Notes under the pieces: model-generated
Databases searched by the model: none
What the model was told of the DNA's origin: nothing
The model's input: only the letters and a program-made list of their open reading frames with translations
Shown here: positions 33,897 through 43,134 of the stretch, piece after piece
How the letters are laid out: each line of letters opens with the position of its first letter
Position numbering within the stretch: the first letter of the stretch is position 1
Source of the DNA: Rhynchosporium graminicola
Taxonomy: Eukaryota; Ascomycota; Leotiomycetes; Helotiales; Ploettnerulaceae
Reading direction: 5' to 3'
DNA: 64,000 nt
Assembly (NCBI GenBank): GCA_900074885.1
Contig: FJUW01000074.1
Location: 29,865 to 93,864, forward strand
Program-made: the position numbers and the translations under genes

Positions 33897-35339
33897 CGTC
33901 ACTGCTTCTCTGCAAGGGACTTCGAAGACGCTGGCCATGTTTATACGATTTCAATTGTTGATACTGCTCCTCCAATGCTAGGGCTAATACTTGTTCAGTA
34001 CCGGACGGTCATTCGCAGCTCTTTCGATGATGGACAGCAGGGGCGGGTGGGTCCGATGATGCATTGGAACCTCTGGAAGGATGCTCATGAAAACAAGGAC
34101 TATTATGAATGCCGCAGACAGTTGCCAGGCCTGAATTACGTTGAAGACACACAGGTCATTGAGGACGGTGACGAGAGAGCCAGAGCCAATCTTGATACTC
34201 AGAATGCTTGCATCGACCAATTTTCAGACCTCTGGCGCAGGGATCCGGTGGTTCGGCAGACTGCCGTGTCTCCAATGTGATTCAACTTCTTCTTGACAGA
34301 CTTCGGCCACTTCGGAGGCACCGAAGGAGTTTTAAGCAGATTCTGTTCTATGACAGAATTTACATCAGCTAATTTGCGACAGTTCGCTCTTAAAAAATTC
34401 AAGATCCGCTTCAGCGAAGTAGGGGTCCTTCAAGGCCGTTGCGCAGAAAGAAGACTCTTCACGGATGTCCTCCATGTCAATAAGACTGTCGCCAAGCTCA
34501 AGCAGCAATAAGGCACTCGAATTGAGACTGCATCTAAGAAAGGACCGCGACCTGGGCTAATTGAAATGACGGTCATAGAGAGCAGATAAGGCAAGAGTCC
34601 GGAGCGCAGGCGGACTCGCCTGCTGTCATCTACAAATTCTATCGAGAATGACCTCCACGTCAAGCTACAAGTATTGTAGGACATTACGCTAGCATATAAA
34701 ATGTTAGCGTCTCGCCTTTTCGAGAGCAGGAGCAAGATAGTTTTGACCTATATGCCATCTTACCTCCGGGGAAAAAGCCGAATATAAGGGAAGCCGAGCA
34801 TGTTAAGAGTGCAGCCTGTCAACGGGGAATGATCCGCTGTAGCACACATAATGTTGAAATCTACTCGCTGATGCCCACTTTGTCATATGCTGGCTCGATA
34901 TCGACTAGAACTCACGGCCAGCAGCGTAGCTTCCAAACAGCGGTATTTTTGGCACTCCTTTTCCTAGGTCTCCACCAAATCAAATAAAAGAGCCAGATAC
35001 TTCAGAACATTCTGAAACGCTATGAAAAGTTCTACTAATGGTCTTCCAGCTGCTTACTTCTCCGTCCTGTATCGTGAACCAGATGGTTCAGCTCAGAAAT
35101 ACTATCAGGCAGTTTATCTCACGAGGCGTAAAGCTGAGGAGCTTAAAACAAGCGTTTCTACAGTATGTGACTTCGGGCCTACGAGGATCCTTCAGATGAC
35201 AAACGTCAACCAGAACAGTTTCACGATCGAGGTCGTTGATGATGTTGTTGTGCAGCGAGCTTCCCGAGGACCGAGACATGATTTAGTATTATTTAGAATC
35301 ACAACACCTGTCGATACTGGGTTAGAGAGTGAAGAATAA
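33897..35339 (+). pseudogene. CP2/Grainyhead-type transcription factor pseudogene
   Basis: The frame starting near 33,897 contains YTISIVDTAPP, then LVQYRTVIRSSFDD and WNLWKDA, then FNFFLTDFGHFGG, then CAERRLFTDVLHVNKTVAKL. These match the order of the fungal CP2/Grainyhead DNA-binding domain. The C-terminal exon-like part (35,022-35,339) has QKYYQAVYLTRRKAEEL and FTIEVVDDVVVQ, like the C-terminal ubiquitin-like part of these factors. The DNA-binding frame is interrupted by TGA at 34,278, where arginine is expected, and by TAA at 34,509. Further stops follow to 34,700. It is likely silent. Introns were not resolved. Confidence 0.7.
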
Positions 35340-36305
35340 AGCCCGGTACATAGTGTCATCGTTTCTGAAGGCTGTGTATCGAAGCGGGGATTCTATTTTT
35401 ATAATCTTCCATGATTTTCTTTCATGTGCTATTAGATGCATTACTTTGCTTCGCTATACTCCCTTGATCAGATTCTGCCGGAGAGAACGGTCTCCGCAAG
35501 GTTCTTGAGATTTGTAAATGAAAGAAATTTGAAAAATCTACACGTGCTCGACGCTCGACTGACTTTCGCAGACTCTTCTTCTATTTGCGTCGCACTTTAT
35601 TGCTCCAACTATGTTGCTTAACATCTGCCAAGTTCGGCACGCAAAATTAGACACATTCCATCGCAGGACATGTAGCTTTCCGATGCTTTTGGCATGTATC
35701 ACTGCTCTGGGTAACCAGCGGTTCTGTAGCCGATGTTATTAGCGTTTACCAAGAACCTGCTTTAAGTAAGATTTCATGGAACTTGTGTTAGTCTCATCAA
35801 AAAATCGTGATTAATCCAGTGAGTCTTTATAAAGCTTCGCCCTTCCCATGTCATGTGGGGTTTAGATCAGCAGATGTCAGCCTCGATATACCCAAGCACT
35901 CAATGCCGAGATCCATCTCTGAGAACTTTGCAATTTTCTCCACAGCCTGATCATCACCAAGCCAAGTGATGAAAGTCTGAAAGAGAGAGAATCGACCGGC
36001 TACCATCCCGCATATTTTACTAACACCGTTTCACTTTGAATTCCAATAGGGGTTCGGGTTACTAAGTCCTGTGTCTCCGTCACTACTGGATCTGCTCTTG
36101 AGGGTTATTACCACAGCGAAAGAGAAGGACTTCATCTATGGATTTCTTGGTGGTAGCGACAAAATGAGTAGCGCAAAGGCTGACTTTGACTATCCAAGTT
36201 CCTAGTTCGTCAGTCAGATTGATTCACTTTAAATACACACGTATATAGATTAAATCACCCTAACTTATAAGATGGGACGTAGCAATAAAAATCCCTGAAT
36301 ATGTA
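35340..36305. other. Gene-poor stretch with a possible exon fragment
   Basis: No intact gene. On the minus strand near 35,880-35,985, tctctttcag is followed by a frame TFITWLGDDQAVEKIAKF, which could be the last exon of a lost gene. It is too short to assign. Confidence 0.35.
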
Positions 36306-36309
36306 CTTT

Positions 36310-36840
36310 CGTCCACCACAGATACTCCAAGAACTGCAACAATAGTCGAGCAGATCTATTCAAGCGGTGCTGTATCTAGAAACCCCAGCCCACTAGATGA
36401 AATTGACACTAGACGATATTCACAGGTATAACCCAAGACTTTGTTAATCATAAGCGCTTCCAATCCATATACTACAGGTTTTAGATAATTGATATCGGGC
36501 CTAGCCTTACACATTAGCAATAGATAAAGCGAAACCTGCATAAATAATATTGGCTATGATCAGGACAGCAGCTAGTGCTATATCATGAGAGAGCTCACGC
36601 GAGATCGACCTAATCGTACGAAACAGTAAAGATATGTCAAGGGTAAGGACAAAGCAGATCAGCACGAAGAAGAAGAACCTTCCAGGGTTCAGATTAGATA
36701 TGACGTAAATTACAATATTGAAGAGAATGATATTCAGGATTTCGTATGGTATTTCTGCTAACATTGAGGCAATTACTTCGCACGAAGGGTGATGTAAAGC
36801 GTATCTAGAGTGCTTCTCGACGATTGTAAGTTGTGTAGGT
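36310..36840 (-). pseudogene. PDR-type ABC transporter fragment
   Basis: The minus strand reads IVEKHSRYALHHPSCEVIAS, then LAEIPYEILNIILFNIVIY, then SLLFRTIRSISREL. After a frame change it reads YLKPVVYGLEALMINKVLGY. This is the second membrane domain of fungal PDR/CDR full-size ABC transporters (RPxVEKHxxYALYHP, LADIPYKI, NPxxYxFEALMxNE). No nucleotide-binding domain (Walker A, LSGGQ) is visible on either side, and the frame is broken, so this is a truncated remnant. Such pumps sit in the plasma membrane and export drugs or metabolites. Confidence 0.75.
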
Positions 36841-36844
36841 ATAA

Positions 36845-39000
36845 TTTCAAATTCGTATTAGATTTACAATGCATGCGCTTCCATTTAGTACGCCTGCGTG
36901 CCTGTCAAGAGACCCAAATCACTTAGTCCCATCTGGGTAGCTCCCTCTTCCCTTCCGTATGTCCTTCCTATGAGCACTGGAAACCTAGGAATGCTGAATC
37001 ATAGCCGTCCCTCCTGAGTGGCAGAGCCAACCTTTTACTCAACGCAGCCATGTAAATTCCTTTATGAGGGAAAACATCACAAAAATATCACAGTATCTCG
37101 TCTTGTTGATGTTCGTAAGATCTCTCGGCCGTCCTCCTTCGTTCAGCTCCGCTGCTTGCGAATCAAACAGCGAAGTTGTGACGTAGAAACCCTATCTCAA
37201 ACCTGCAGATATGTCTATAGCATGCGATCCAGTATCCAAAAAGCGCCCCTGTACCTCAACGTCACTCACTGCAAGTCACCATCCCTCAAAAGTTACCTTG
37301 AAAGAATTGTGAACGGCGAGATTCAGGGAGATCTTTTCGTTCAGGTGTAACCCTTGGGATTCTCCCGAACTGTTTCTTTGATCGATCTCAGAACTCACAC
37401 TCGTCCAATGTAAAAATGAAACGGAAATCGAGGAATGAAAATCTTTGGTATCGCCTCCCGGGACCAGGACGCGCCCCCCTTGACTTCCAGGCCTGCATCC
37501 GAATTTCTTTGATATCTCCGAATAGTATGTCTTTGAAGATGTAGCCTTTATATTCACTGCGTATATAGGATCTTTGATAGAAGATTTACCTTTACGCTCG
37601 ATCTTTCCGACAGGAACGAGAAATGGCATTTCATTGCTCAGATGAATGAAAAATATGTAAGGCTGGGCAATATCAGTGAAGCAGTCATAATTGATCGAAC
37701 AAGATTGTAATTTTGCTTGCTTGAAGAGATCTATCTACAGGTAATTTGACCTCCTTATATAGACAAATTTATCATCTCTAGAATTGTTGGTATCACTCTG
37801 TTGTGTACATACAATCACATGGCATTACTTAGGTCGTATAAGGTAGCGTTATTGTTTTAATATTAATTTTATAGTGGCTGTAGAGCCAGGTAGTCGGAAC
37901 TCGGGAAGGGAGATACATCCGGCCTGCTCATTCGGCACGGATATCTCAGCTAACCATTAACCATGAACTAACAGTATATTAATGGATCATTACGTGGATG
38001 TTTTCGATATTGGAAGATGTACGATTTGTAAATGAGCAAGACGAAAGGTAGGAGGTCGATATTGTTCTTCGCAATAACAGGACATGACCCTTCAACATAC
38101 AAGCAAGTTACACGCGGTCAGGCTTATTACATTTCCCTGCAATATAGCAGCAGCCTCCCTAGCACCTGTAACATATCACCGAACTATATTGTAATCCAAA
38201 ATAGCCTGGGGAAATGAATTGTAAACCATCATCGAGAACTCCTATTCTGCTGTCTCGTGAATTACTACGGAATGATTTCCCGTTATTATCTGTTTTCACA
38301 TGCCAGCTCAAACCCTATAAATTTGATCGGGTGATCTACTCATCGAGTAACAAAGCCTAGAGAGAGTACTGACTGCGATTTTGGTAAGAAAGGCCACTCA
38401 TCCTCGTAGCGGGAATGGGTCATCCTCGCCCAGCTGTTCATCATGATCTTTTTTCATATGTCTTGCGTAATTTGCTAGAAGTACAAAGGGATTGAAGAAA
38501 ACTCCTTGGATCATCTTACTCCGAGGGTCAGAATCAATAAATCAGGGAGGGGAACTTGGTTGGCCCTGAAACCGGGAGTTCAGGGTAGAAAGGTCTCTCA
38601 ACGACGGTCCGAATATACAACGTCCATTGAACAGCGTAGACTGCTAGCCTAGCTCGCTACTCTCTCCCTTCACGCATTGTGCTGTAGATCGATGCAGACA
38701 AGGATTTAGAACAGATACATTTACGAGTGTTAGGCTTATTGATTGCGGAATAGGTAACGTCGAATTTGAACACGAAAGACCAATCATTGAAAATTAATAG
38801 GTGGGCATCATAGATCATTTAAGAGCTGGGCCTGAAGCAAGGTACTATCCATTATATGTACATGGAGTAGCCTTGATATTGAAGTAAAAGCACTGAACGA
38901 AATATATACAGGAAAAATTGCAGCCATCCTTTGAGGTCCAAATCGAAATTCCATCAGGGCGCTTAGTGACCATGTCAGTGGTAAAGAACTACCATAAGCT
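36845..39000. other. Gene-poor stretch with overlapping unassigned frames
   Basis: Frames at 37,018-37,350 (plus) and 37,276-37,629 (minus, 117 codons) overlap and show no family motif; neither is supported as a gene. A repeat copy at 37,795-37,970 is listed separately. Confidence 0.4.
37795..37970 (+). repeat. Dispersed repeat, copy 1
   Basis: The string ggctgt.ga...aggtagtcg.aactc.g.aagggaga matches 57,425-57,530 in the same orientation. Weaker similarity extends about 70 bp upstream. Confidence 0.55.
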
Positions 39001-39002
39001 CT

Positions 39003-40080
39003 CTACTGCAGAGTGAGTAATGCAGGTCTGTACGGAAGCTTGTTGTAATCGACGCCCGTCACTGGTGCCTTTCCTTGGTAAAGGAATTGAAGCTTGCAAG
39101 GGTTGATAGTGAAGGTTTGATCCGCAGAATCTCTGATCAGCTCTCCGTGGCTGATATCAGTGGTCCAGCTGGCCCCACTACCGGCATTTGCAATGCCAGC
39201 GAATGGTGCTGATTCAAGTCCAGCGTTAAGGGTCCACGCGCCTCCCAAGCTGGTAGCGGTGAAAGAGCGGAAATATCTTCCTTTTGATCCTTGAGCCTCG
39301 ACAATCATGAGATACTTCTGTTGACCCTTGAGGGTGTAGACTTGAACAGCCTCGAAGAGTTTCTGAGTTGTATCGGTCAGGATGGTTTGATAAGTCGAGC
39401 CGAAGCTTGCTGGGAAGTTTCCGATAGGCATGCTCGAGCGGTAGATCTTTCCATTGTCGCCACAGAAGAACAGATACATAGTAGTGCTATCGGCAATGAG
39501 AGTTTGATCGATCGGTCCGGTGGACGAGCCAGTAATCTCTCCAGTAAAGAGAGGTTTTGCTGCAGACCATCCATTTGGATTCGTTGGGTTGGTTGAAGTC
39601 TTGTAGAAGAACTTGGCTCCACCACCCCACTGGTAAGAGAGGACCCAGATACTCTTTGGCGCAAAGTAGAATAGGGTAGGGGCAACAGTGGCTCCTTGCG
39701 TCATGCCAGTCTGAGATACGGAGCCCATTTGGTTCCAGTCTGAGAAGAGTCCGAAACTCATGGAGCCATAGGCCGAACCAGCGTAGTAGGATGCATACAC
39801 GAGATTCTGGCCATTATACGGAGCAACGGTGAAGTCCTTCAGATTTGACCAACCATTCTTTGGCTGAGCTAGGGGTCCAGTAGAAGACCATCGGTATGTA
39901 GTTGGAAGGTTGCAAGTCTGTCTCTCGCTCACTGGTGCAGTTTGAGCCAGTGCTGGGTTTCTGGTAAGTATTTTCCTATACTTATTAATGACGGATCTGA
40001 ACAAACTTACCATGGTCAAGGGCTGGAAGCGCAGACACAAGAGGGCAAAACAAAGCGAGACCGGCAGCGAGGTACTTCAT
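39003..40080 (-). CDS. Secreted GH62 alpha-L-arabinofuranosidase
   Basis: This enzyme removes arabinose side chains from arabinoxylan outside the cell. The 339-residue protein comes from two exons (40,080-40,011 and 39,952-39,003). The signal peptide is [17 protein letters not shown]. The GH62 order is clear: [17 protein letters not shown], then [11 protein letters not shown] (Asp, likely base), [16 protein letters not shown] (Asp), LFEAVQVY (Glu, likely acid) and [10 protein letters not shown]. Length fits the family without a carbohydrate-binding module. Donor CATG/GTAAGT is canonical. The only acceptor that keeps the frame is AACCCAG/CACTGG, giving a 58-nt intron; the stronger-looking TTACCAG eight bases earlier would break the frame. 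A TATA box and a CreA-type GCGGGG site lie upstream. Confidence 0.93.
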
Positions 40081-40152
40081 GATGAGAGAAGAAGTCGAAA
40101 ACTGAGCTTGATGATAGGGTGATGGGACTGGCGCAGTAGAGAAGGAACTCAC

Positions 40153-40190
40153 CTTTTATATACTGAATGATCAACAGAGAGTTCGCGGGG
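40153..40190 (-). promoter_or_regulatory. GH62 promoter: TATA box and CreA-like site
   Basis: On the minus strand TATATAAAAGG lies about 75 bp before the ATG. GCGGGG at 40,185-40,190 matches the CreA consensus SYGGRG, in line with carbon-catabolite control of such enzymes. Function is inference. Confidence 0.45.
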
Positions 40191-40234
40191 AAAGAGCCAT
40201 CATTCCATTTGTTATTCCAACAGGTCCACTACTC

Positions 40235-40345
40235 AGTTGTTCCAGAAGTCTGAACCTATCCACAGTGGGTTTTGGAGGGGAAGTCTGGTGTGTTTCCCAT
40301 TGTGAACCCACATTGGATAGGTGCGGAATTCTGGAGAAACCAAGT
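40235..40345. repeat. Imperfect inverted repeat upstream of the GH62 gene
   Basis: The left arm TCCAGAAGTCTGAACCTATC...GTGGGTT (about 40,241-40,272) and the right arm (about 40,303-40,334, opposite strand TCCAGAATTCCGCACCTATC...GTGGGTT) can pair with few mismatches around a loop of about 30 nt. It may be a small MITE relic or a cruciform. It lies within 260 bp of the GH62 start codon. Confidence 0.55.
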
Positions 40346-40369
40346 ATTTCGCCTATTACAAGAATCACC

Positions 40370-43130
40370 GAATTGGCACAGTGCTGGGCTTGGTTTCCTG
40401 GCTTCCGGGTCCCTGCTGGTATTACTGGACCGCTTGTGTCCTTAATCTAAAAGAAATACCCGACGATTTCTCCGGTTGAAACATTAAATCTTGCATGAAT
40501 CACATTGCTTTCAGCTGTTGGCGTTCCGCTTCGCAATATGCGAGGCTTACGTATTTCTCCAGGCTTCGCTTCGGTCGACCTTACTCGTATAGCGCGCTCT
40601 CCGTCGGAGGAAAACATGGCTAATTATGACAAGCGAGAACGCTAAATTCCAAGATGCATAAGGTGGTAAATTCTATCTCTCGACGAGAAGTCAGAAAAGA
40701 CCCCATGAAGTATCAGCGTGATAGCAGGATTGAATACAAGATAAGATTTGTGTAACTCTTTAAGATAACATATTTGTGTGATTCTTGAAGGCATCTGATC
40801 ACTGGAAACATTGTCAATTGTTATTTCGTTAGTAACGCGCTTTGTATCGATCCCAGCCACATTTCTCCGGCTGAGAGAGTGCGCTCGGACCGATGCAACC
40901 CTGGTGGCTTGATGGCAGCGCTTCGGATCGTTATAAGCGAAACGTCAATAGCTGGAAGAATTATTCACATACCCCGCTCTCTTGAGTCAGATGTGCTGGC
41001 ACGATTGCCCGCTAGAGCCCCGGAATAAATTACCAGTCGGAATACCTGCCAGTCAGGCCAGTCCAGTCGGAAGATTTGCCATTCGGAACTCTTGCTAATC
41101 GGAAGATTTGCTGAAGACGGGACAAAAGCAACAGCTTCAAGACTTCAAGATCAGCCTGACCGAATGGCGACAACTACCTGTAAAATTGATTCGAACACTC
41201 GATGAGACTTCTTATCAGTACTCGTACGTCGCGAATGTGAGTAACAATTGTAAAGAGAATCCCAAGACACATGAGCTCCAGATCGTGATAATACAGCAGT
41301 CTGGCGCTCCCAAGGTCCTGAATCACAATAGGAGTAGAAAGAGGATTCTCACTCCTGGGGTATGAGCGAGGATCCTCCTCCTTTCGTACCCCCACAATGA
41401 TCCTGGGGCAATGTGCTTTCTTTTCTACGCCACCAACCCGTCATCGGAAGTCAGTCAACACGCTCCAGGTCACTGCTCCTTTTCTTTTCCTCTGTATCTA
41501 TCGCGCTCGTTGTATGCGTGTCTTCACATTCACAGATCTCAGCAAAGAGATTTATACACCTCTCAATTTTCCAACCTTCGGGCAAGAATCTCGCTCCCAC
41601 GGTACAATGTATTGGGGTTCCGGCCAGATACCTGTGCACTTGTACTTACTTGTACCTTGCATTGTTTCCACTATATTGACTATTCCCGGCGCACTGTCCT
41701 GCACGGAGACGATCGGCGGAGAAGAACGGTTGAATCGTGCCAAGGCAACCCCTCTTCGGGCTGTAGTATAATTTAAGGTCAAGGCTCCACTTAAGAACAC
41801 TGCGCAAGACACCTCCAACCCACATGGCCCTAGTAGACGAAAGATAAAGACCTGTGAATTTCAGAAATACGAGGTGATACATAAGAAGTAATCCTGACTT
41901 CAATCAATATATTGAAGTTCGTGATAGTAGATAACGACATGGAAACGAAGGGCTTATATTTTTTGAAGGGTTCTTTTTATTTTCGAGGATGTCGGTTGAT
42001 CTTTTATTTATTGATGGATGCATAGTCCCAATTGGACGTACCTGCGGGCTTCGCTCCTTGCTTGTTGTCTGGTTCCTTCGTCATGTTATCAAACGATGAA
42101 GATTGTGATTTTTGTTTCCTTAGGAAATGTGCCTGCCCGATTCGGACGACTATTTGGTTCTGTCAGTTTCACGGAAAACGGGGAATTTTACCAGGGACTT
42201 AGCTCCCAAGTCCGCAAGGCTTAAAGCTTACATGTAACTATTTTTACTTTGAGTTCGGAGTACGAAGGCCCGGTACCTTATAATCACGAATACGCTCAAC
42301 TTGGAAGGGGTATCGCGAGGAGATGCTGTCATTAAGTTAGAAGGTAAGTAGGTGGTTAAAGCTACTCTTCCGCTACTTAAAAGGCATCGTACGTGACTTT
42401 TGCATTTACGGGTCGACATCGGAGAATTATTCACGCAAACGACAAGAGTAAATTCGGCACGAAAAAACTCTAATCATGCTTATTCTCCCCTGTTGTAGTC
42501 TCACTTGATAAATTCAATCATAGAATCTAGTTTAATGTCCAATATGATCTCAACTTGGTCCAGGCCATAAAGTGGGAAGGTCGAATTCTCTGACTTATAC
42601 TGTTTGATGCTCATGAGGATAGCTAAGATGCCAGATATTCCGATCCAGGTAAACCCGTTAGTGAGCAATCGATCAAACACAAGGCTCGAGCTAAGGGTTT
42701 CATTTGTGTATTACAACACACAATCAGGTGGAGGTCGAGACTTCGAGCTCCGCTATTGAATAATACTTCGCGTTGCAATTTGTTTATTGAACGCATGGCA
42801 TTCAATTAATATAATAATGACAGTGTATAAAGAAGAATGTATACTAATCTAAACCTATCAAGTGCACTTTGCAGCTTCCTTTGCTAACCACTGTAACAAT
42901 AACTCTAAAAGGACAGCTAGGAGTTTATTGTCGATTCCTTCATCACAAAGAAAACTTTTGACAACAAAAAGTTAACATAGCATGAAATATTTATATCGAA
43001 CCATGCATCTATCCAAATTCAGAAACATTTTAGTTTCTACATTTCTTGATCTTTTTATAGATAGTTGATTTATTTCAAAGAGTGACCTTGTCCTAGCTGG
43101 CAACCTCTATAGTCTCAAGTGAGAAATCGC
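40370..43130. other. Gene-poor stretch
   Basis: No gene recognised. Between 41,397 and 41,903 all six frames are partly open, but none has a family motif. A 16-bp repeat cluster at 41,034-41,112 is listed separately. Confidence 0.4.
41034..41112 (+). repeat. 16-bp imperfect tandem repeat, 5 copies
   Basis: CAGTCGGAATACCTGC, a degraded 14-bp copy, CAGTCGGAAGATTTGC, CATTCGGAACTCTTGC and TAATCGGAAGATTTGC follow one another. Confidence 0.65.
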
Positions 43131-43134
43131 AATT

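Noticed and set aside
33661..33975. 104-codon minus-strand frame (KDDRFILKQGYSAYWSE)
   Set aside because: Its end overlaps the start of the CP2-type relic on the plus strand, and it has no family motif or context of its own.
37018..37629. Two opposite overlapping frames of 110 and 117 codons
   Set aside because: The plus frame begins at GTG, neither has a motif, and both cannot be genes at once.
41397..41903. Cluster of overlapping frames on both strands
   Set aside because: All are under 125 codons, none has a family motif or splice partner, and they contradict one another.
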